NCBI RefSeq assembly: GCF_027887165.1
Contig: NC_077227.1
Coordinates: forward strand, 86,491,735 to 86,555,734
Direction: 5' to 3'
Source of the DNA: Monodelphis domestica
Lineage: Eukaryota > Chordata > Mammalia > Didelphimorphia > Didelphidae
DNA length: 64,000 bases
Shown here in pieces: positions 58,523 to 64,000 of the stretch. Made by a program: the position numbers and the translations under genes. The notes under the pieces were generated by a model. It did not search any database, had not been told where the DNA came from, and saw only the letters and a program-made list of their open reading frames with translations. Position 1 is the stretch's first letter. The number at the start of each line of letters is the position of its first letter.

Positions 58523-59030
58523 AAATGATAGGCAAAGGCACTCTAATTTTATTATATTGTCATTAGAAACCATTGAAGGTCTTTGAGTTAGATAGTAACA
58601 TGATCAGATCTGTGGATTAGAAAGATGATTTTGGCAACTGTGTGGTGGATGGATTGGAAAGCAAAGAGGCTGAAGTCAGGGAGACTCATTAGAAAGGCAG
58701 TATAACTATCCAGGTGACAAGAACATGAAACAGGAAATAAGAGATGTAAGAGACACCACAGAACTATAGTTGAGAGGACTTGGAAACTATTTTGATATTG
58801 GGGTAGGTGGTGAGAGGAAGAGCTAGAAGTGATGGATATTTCAAGACTCATTGAGAGTGTGTTATTGCTCCCAACAGAAATGGAGTATGTGGTAGGAGGG
58901 GCTAGCTTAGGGAGAAAGATGAACTGTTTTTCAGAATATTGAGTTTGAATTGACAACAGGAGAAGATATCTATAGGACTGGTGCTAAGAGGAGAGATTAG
59001 TAGATTGTCGAGTTTCTGGAGTCATCTTCA
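58523..59030 (-). repeat. L3/CR1 fragment continuing beyond the L1
   Basis: The antisense coding words gaaaccattgaaggtctttg, tagtaacatgatcagatctg, ggagactcattagaaaggca and gaatattgagtttgaattga are again the L3 series seen at 53600 and 6900. Confidence 0.65.
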
Positions 59031-59139
59031 TGGAGCTGATAATTTGACCCCTTTAGGGAGCATGAATTAAAAAAGGGAAAGAATTCCCAAGAAAGCTTGT
59101 CCTCTGCAAAGTGTTGAAGTTTCTATAAAAATCCCCAAT

Positions 59140-59600
59140 TAATAATAATAATAATGATGATAATGATGATGGTGGTGGTTAGCACTAATATAGTATTTTT
59201 AAGTTTGCAAATCGTTTTACATATATAGGGTGTTCCAAAAGCCTTAGTATAGTTTTATGTTATAATAGTTAAAAATTTTAAACTTAATAATAAATAATAA
59301 AGTTTGAAACTTAATTTAATAATAATGATATAATAATAAATATAGTTTTACACTTAATTCATTAGCTATTTGAGTTTAAAACTGCAATATAACTTTTGGG
59401 ATTTTGTATTATTCCATTTGATCCTAACAACTCTGGGAGGCAGGTGCCATTAATATCCTTTTTTTACCACCAAGAAAACTGAGGCAAAGGTTAAGCAACT
59501 TGTCTAGGGCCACACAGCTAGTATATATTTGAGGTCAAATCTAAGTTCATGTCTTTTTGATTCCATGTCCAGTGCTTTCTCCATTGTACTTAGTAAGATT
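59140..59600 (-). repeat. MIR-type SINE, split by a mariner-like MITE
   Basis: The left part ends gtttgcaaatcgttttacat; the right part begins ttccatttgatcctaacaac, ggaggcaggtgccattaata, and goes on to ggccacacagctagtatat. Removing the element at 59228-59406 restores the normal MIR order. Confidence 0.75.
59228..59406. mobile_element. Mariner-like MITE in a TA site
   Basis: It starts gggtgttccaaaagccttag after TA and ends near aacttttgggattttg before TA, so the termini are imperfect inverted repeats of a tc1/mariner kind. The interior is a low-complexity taat-rich palindrome-like stretch. It has no coding capacity. Confidence 0.6.
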
Positions 59601-59768
59601 CCCCTCCTATTTTTCTAATCTTACTAATACTCTAGAGAAAGGTTGCTAAATTCATTCCCTTTCACTAGCTAGAATACAGTTTTTGAGATAAATGACTCTT
59701 AAAAGTCTTGGAGTCAAATATCTGCAGATAACAACAACTAAGTTCAGGTTGGACATATGGTGAATGCG

Positions 59769-60600
59769 TTTTTTTTTTTTTGAAAATTTAATTATATTTA
59801 TTTTTTGTACAAGATCAGAGAAAAAACCACCATCAGTACCAAACTTAGCATACAACAGTTTGATCTGATGGGTTTGACTGCATACATCTTTGTACGTATA
59901 GCCATCTAAATTAAAAATAAATACTCACATGTATGTCATATAACAAAAATGTAGAAGTAAATTTAAAAAAATAAGGCACTAGAACATACATGGAGGTAGT
60001 GTATTAGGAAACAGTCTGTCAATCACCCATTTTTACCAGTTAAAATTAATGTATGATGTCTTTTGCAAACAGCATTGTATCACTGAGTCTTGCTTCTTCT
60101 GAGAACTACATTCTAAGAGTGTTACGAGAATAAAGGCTACAATACACAATTTCTTTCTTGCTCCATATCACGAGCACTGATGCAGTACTGTCCTACTCAG
60201 CAAGGGTCAACAGTGTGCCTGGGCACTTTGGCATATTTACTCCATACAGTGAATGTTTTAGACTTACAATTTTATTCCTCCCATTTTCTCATCCCTAATA
60301 ATAATTTTATCTGATAGTCCACATATTCACAGAAGAGACCTGGCTTCTCTCTGTTAAGTTGATAGCTGTCACCTTACTTAGGGGGATATAATTATGAAAT
60401 TAAAGTAATGTCTAGATGAACTGTTTTGATTGGACTGGTATGTTCTGCCAAACAATTGGCTGATGTATTTTTTCACCACATTAATTGACTGAATTGAGAG
60501 GATTAAGTAGATTTGGGGGTAAGTGTAGACAAAGATTGCATTCTGTTCCAAGTAGTTTATTATTGATTCTTTTTGGATTACTGTAAATGACATTCCCTTT
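59769..60600 (-). pseudogene. Probable processed retrocopy (3'UTR) of a host mRNA
   Basis: The left edge is a T13 tract followed by the reverse complement of AATAAATATAATTAAATTTTC, so on the minus strand a polyadenylation signal lies about 17 nt before a poly(A) tail, the signature of a reverse-transcribed mRNA. The following roughly 500-800 bp are non-repetitive 3'UTR-like sequence with ATTTA-type words. I do not recognise the parent gene. A matching target duplication was not found, so the right edge is a guess. A 71-codon frame at 60378-60593 may be chance. Confidence 0.5.
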
Positions 60601-60654
60601 ATGACACCAAAAGCCTTACTTAGAGTAGATGGAAATTGGAAGATTTTATAGGCT

Positions 60655-60725
60655 TCAGTTCCTTATCTGTAAAATGAGAGAATTGAACTAGGTGATCCCC
60701 AAGGGCCTTTCCAGCTTATAAAATC
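60655..60725 (+). repeat. MIR-type SINE tail
   Basis: The words gttccttatctgtaaaatga, ttgaactaggtgatccccaa and gggcctttccagctta form the familiar MIR 3' end. Confidence 0.65.
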
Positions 60726-61049
60726 CAACTTTAAGCAAAGATTTTGTGGGCAATCCACAAATTATGAGTTCTACCCTCTCTGCCCTGTATGATAAATATA
60801 TGATTCTAAGTAGTTGCGATGAAGGGACTTTGGCATCCTTATATTCTATAATTGTACCAATACAGAAAAAAATCCACACATAATTTAAAAAATATTAAAA
60901 TATTTTTTGCTGTTATCTATTTATGATCTATGAATATACTGTACTTAGGAAGTTTGCCAGGAGCTACTAGAAAGAGGGAGAAAGAGGAATTATAAAATTT
61001 GTGATTTCCATTTGCATTTTCAAACCAGATGGCCATATTTTATAGAGAC
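60726..61049. other. No recognised feature
   Basis: AT-rich unassigned DNA. Confidence 0.4.
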
Positions 61050-61300
61050 AACTAAGGGGTATTGGGGATAGAGCTCAAGACCAGAAAGAATTTAGTTAAA
61101 TTCCAGCCTCACATACTAGCCCTGACCCTGTGTAAGTCACAATCTCCACCTACCTCAGTTTCCTCAACTGTAAGATGGGGATAATAATCACAACACTTAC
61201 TTCTCTGAGTGATTGTGTGGATCAAATAAAATAATTTTGTAAAATTCTTAGTTTAGTGCCTAGCACAAATTAGTAGGCTTTTAATACCTTTATATTAATT
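61050..61300 (+). repeat. MIR-type SINE, near full length
   Basis: The series from ggggatagagctcaagacca through tgtgtaagtcacaatctcc and ctcagtttcctcaactgtaa to tagtgcctagcacaaattag is complete but diverged. Confidence 0.75.
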
Positions 61301-61369
61301 TTAATTTATATTATATATTCTTCCTTCACATTTTCCCATTTGTTGAGAGTATCTGTTTCTTAGTTCTTA

Positions 61370-61520
61370 GTGCTCACTCTTTCTTTTTCTTTAAGTTACT
61401 TATTTACCTATGTCTGTACACATTATTTCATCTAGTAGAATGTAAACTACTTGAAGGCAGGAACTGGATTTTTCTTTTTATCCCTGGTATATTGATGAAT
61501 GTCTGTTGAATTATTTTAGG
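61370..61520 (+). repeat. L2 LINE 3' end fragment
   Basis: The words gtagaatgtaaactacttga, aggcaggaactggatttttc and gatgaatgtctgttgaatta follow the L2 terminus. Confidence 0.65.
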
Positions 61521-61619
61521 ATCTTACCTGCTTTGAGATCTTTTTAATATTGATCCCTGAATGCCTTTGAAAATATATTTCTGCCTAGATTTCTTCTGAA
61601 TGTATTTATTTAGGTCCAG

Positions 61620-61800
61620 ATATTCTTTATGATCCTATCTAGGATTTTCTTGGCAAAGATACTGGAATGGTTTGGCATTTCCTTCTCCAGTTCATTTTAC
61701 AAATGATGAAACTGAAGCAAACAGTGTAAGTGACTGCCCAGGGTCACACAACTAGTAAGTGTTTGAGGTCAAATTTGAATTCTATTTGTTAATAAAGGAT
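61620..61800 (-). repeat. MIR-related SINE with 'tcttggcaaagatactggaa'
   Basis: The series ttcttggcaaagatactgga, ggcatttccttctccagttc and tgcccagggtcacacaacta is the best copy here of the SINE group also found at 5990 and 13110. Confidence 0.75.
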
Positions 61801-62240
61801 TTTGGTTGAAGGTCTTCAGTAGAAAATAAAGTTGTTTCTTAGAAAAATGGCCTTTCAAAACATTCTCATAACCAGCTTTAAACTATAAACAAATATCAGC
61901 AGAAATCTTTATTTCAAAACAAAACAACACCCCCTCCACAAGTTTTAATTTTAACTTTAAAAAAATAATCATATTTTTAAAAGCAGCAATGAAATTCAAA
62001 TTCAAAGCTGGTGTGGGGCTGGTGACTGGGAAAAGAATACACTGACCTGGTCCCAGAAGGGGTGATATCCCACTTTGCAGCAGTAGGACTTACTCACAAA
62101 CTAATAATGAAGTGCTCTGAGAAGAGCTTCAGGATTAATTCGGGTCACCCCAGAGCCTGAGAGAAGTGCTAGTATAATAGGTGGGCATAGCCAGTGACAG
62201 TGTAACACTGCCTCCCCACTCCCACAGCTCCCTAACTCCT
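61801..62240. other. No recognised feature
   Basis: Unassigned DNA, richer in G+C at 62010-62240. No exon signals that agree in phase. Confidence 0.4.
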
Positions 62241-62244
62241 AACT

Positions 62245-62395
62245 GGGGCTCTGCCTCTTCTTACCTCTGTGACTTTGAGCAAGTCACATCACCTCTCTGG
62301 ATCTCTCTAAAGCACAGATAATTATAAAATGTGGGAGCTGGACTAGATGACCTCTACAATCCCTCCTGGCTCTAAACCTATGATCTTATGGTTGT
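62245..62395 (+). repeat. MIR-type SINE 3' half
   Basis: The words ctgtgactttgagcaagtca, ggagctggactagatgacct and ccctcctggctctaaaccta are in sense order. Confidence 0.7.
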
Positions 62396-62947
62396 TTATC
62401 TCTCATTTATAATTATTAGAAAATTACAAAGTAGATTAATCATAAAAAACAATTACTAGAAAGGAAAATATCATTCAAATGGCATAGTACATCAGAATCT
62501 TATAACCAAGTCTCCTGCTGCCCTTTATCAATGCCTGTTTTTTTCAGTGACTCCGACAATGACATTACTAAATCTAAGTAGGGTCCAGTCATTAGCAGAT
62601 GAATTTGATCTCCCTAATCTGAATCATTCTGGAAATACCATTTCATCGAGGCCTTTTTAGAGTATGGTGAGATATGACATTGGAAAGCTAGTTTGTCACA
62701 AAAATTTGGAAGCTTTTGAAAACTAAAGATTTTAGCTTTTATTCAGTAGATAGAGCTACCATAGGTTTTGGATAGTGGAGTGATATAATAGAGCTTGGGA
62801 AGGTTAATTTAGCAGAGAACATAGGATGGATTGGAGGGGAAAAAAGATTAAGCATTTTTTAGTTGTTCTTTCTCTCCATCTGTCTCATCTGGAACATCTC
62901 CCTATCTATTGATTTCTCCCCTTTTGTTTTCAAACATGCCCAATTAG

Positions 62948-62950
<3 letters not shown>
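62396..62950. other. Unassigned DNA with a weak L3-like patch
   Basis: 62680-62830 has words (agctaccataggttttggat, ggagtgatataatagagctt) like the antisense L3 coding segment. The rest is unassigned. Confidence 0.35.
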
Positions 62951-63030
<80 letters not shown>

Positions 63031-63098
63031 GTCTGTCTCTCTGTCTCTGTCTGTCTCTCTGTCTGTCTGTCTCTCTGTCTCTGTCTCTGTCTCTCTCT
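62951..63098. repeat. (CT)n/(GTCT)n microsatellite, about 150 bp
   Basis: An almost pure CT tract passes into gtct/ctct units. On the minus strand it is GA-rich and directly follows the 3' end of the 7SL pseudogene, so it may have grown from that copy's A-rich tail. The arginine/glutamate open frames are repeat products. Confidence 0.95.
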
Positions 63099-63380
63099 GA
63101 GGTTTGTCTTATTTCCCTCAGGCAAGAAGTATAGCAGCCACTCATGGGCATGGATTAACACAGGAACTTTGATATTTCTCATTTCTACTCTGAACTGGTT
63201 CACCCCTTCTTAGGCAGCATGATGGTCCTTTGTTCCCAGGATCTCACCCATGGTGCCAGCCTCCATGTTCAGAGGTTGGTCCATTCAGCAAACTATAGCT
63301 CATAACTTCTAAGTGCAAGTGATCCACTAGCCTTCGTTTCTTTTGTAGTTGGGATTTTGGCATGCACCATAATGCCTCAT
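63099..63380 (-). pseudogene. 7SL RNA (signal recognition particle RNA) pseudogene
   Basis: Reading the minus strand 5' to 3' gives the 7SL series in order and almost complete: a 5' domain resembling GGTGCATGCC...CCCAACTAC, the central part (opposite of ccatggtgccagcctccatg on the strand shown), then ...GCCTAAGAAGGGGTGAACC, which matches the 7SL word GCCTAAGGAGGGGTGAACC, and the 3' domain with CACTGC-like and GCCTG-like remains. The length of about 282 bp is close to the 299-300 nt of the functional RNA. Many substitutions and no evident pol III promoter integrity mark it as an old retrocopy rather than a working gene. It is not an Alu, since the 7SL-specific middle domain is present. Confidence 0.85.
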
Positions 63381-64000
63381 CTAGTCTCCCTTTTCCTTAA
63401 AATATCTTTATTAGAATCTACTATTCTTCAAACTATCTACCTTTGTACGCTCCCCCTTTCTTAGCCAAACTAGTAAAAAAACTATTTATCCCTAATACCT
63501 CCACTTTTTCTCCTGTCTCAGTGCCTTGCCATATGGTTTCTGACCTCATAATTCAATTAAATCTGCCTTCTCTAAAGTAACCAGCAGTCTCTTAACTGCC
63601 ACACCTGGTGATATTTTTTCAGCCTTCATATTTTTTCAACCCATTTGCTGCAGTTGACACTGCTGACCTCATTCTCCCCTAGGATAATTTCTTTGGGTTT
63701 TTGTGGCACTATTCTTTTTTCTATTTGTTGTTCTTTTCCTTCTTCATCATATTTGTTGGCTTATCATCCATATCATACCCACTAAACCCCAAAAGTTCTA
63801 TCCTAGGCCATCTTTCCTTTCCATACTTTATTGAGAACCTTATCAATTCCTATGGGTTTAATGATCACTTTGGCCATCATCCTTCTTAGCCTTGTCCCAC
63901 AGGAACCTTGGACTCTTCTTCTGGAATTGCTCTGCATATGAATAGGTAAGCCTTAGTCTGTTTTGCTTGGAATAAGCCTTTTAATCACTGCCCTGATAAA
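63381..64000 (+). repeat. L2 LINE reverse-transcriptase region, runs off the window
   Basis: From about 63455 the sense L2 text is readable: ggtttctgacctcataattc, agtctcttaactgcc, then a stretch around 63640-63665 (catttgctgcagttgacact) that is a remnant of the reverse-transcriptase motif SAAFDTVD, and tctatcctaggccatctttc, the remnant of the VLGPLL motif. It continues past 64000. The short frame at 63701-63889 is part of it. Confidence 0.7.

Noticed and set aside
62859-63213. Long arginine/glutamate- or serine/leucine-rich open frames
   Set aside because: Products of the (CT)n tract joined to part of the 7SL pseudogene on either strand.
63099-63380. Alu-like element
   Set aside because: The first words recall Alu, but the 7SL-specific central domain is present and the genome is marsupial, so a 7SL retrocopy is the better call.
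1-64000. CRISPR array, bacterial operon or functional tRNA gene
   Set aside because: No regularly spaced direct repeats with unique spacers, no ribosome-binding-site-led operons, and tRNA-like words occur only in SINE heads.

Overview
The window is typical marsupial nuclear DNA: AT-rich, gene-poor and built mostly from interspersed repeats. The diagnosis rests on many copies of a marsupial tRNA-type SINE (head reading ggggcagctaggtggctcag on its own strand, tail made of A runs), on L1 copies with the 5'UTR and 3'UTR I know from opossum and Australian marsupials, and on abundant old L2, L3/CR1 and MIR fragments. I cannot decide between an American and an Australian marsupial from the sequence alone. 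Repeat family names are from memory, not from a search.

The only good evidence for a host gene is at 11.2-12.5 kb. A CpG-rich, GC-box-bearing segment looks like a plus-strand promoter. It holds an ATG at 11598 with an in-frame stop 57 nt upstream, followed by 16 codons and a consensus splice donor. A second candidate exon at 12464-12514 has a strong acceptor and donor, is 51 nt long and keeps the same phase without a stop. I do not recognise the protein. If the model holds, much of the rest of the window may be intron of this gene.

Layout: 1-11 kb is old SINE/LINE debris with an exact 185-bp tandem duplication (6314-6683) and a 129-bp CCTT microsatellite. 12.7-27.4 kb is MIR, L2 and SINE fragments with long unassigned stretches. 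27466-34173 is a minus-strand class I-like endogenous retrovirus with two LTRs and a gag remnant. 35.7-36.2 kb is a hAT element and 36348-37388 a solo LTR with target duplications. 39.6-42 kb and 48.4-52.4 kb are L1 copies keeping their 5' halves, the second split by a hAT element. 43.3-45.2 kb is an L2 broken up by two SINEs and a hAT relic. 53.2-59 kb is a cluster of L3/CR1 pieces interrupted by a 3'-truncated L1 with a clean 13-bp target duplication. 59.8-60.6 kb looks like a processed mRNA retrocopy. 63099-63380 is a 7SL RNA pseudogene, and the window ends in an L2 reverse-transcriptase region.

I see no evidence for a previously undescribed biological system. The points most worth a second look are the unrecognised two-exon gene start, the 3'-truncated L1 that kept a canonical endonuclease site, the exact tandem duplication, and the dated nesting of several transposons.
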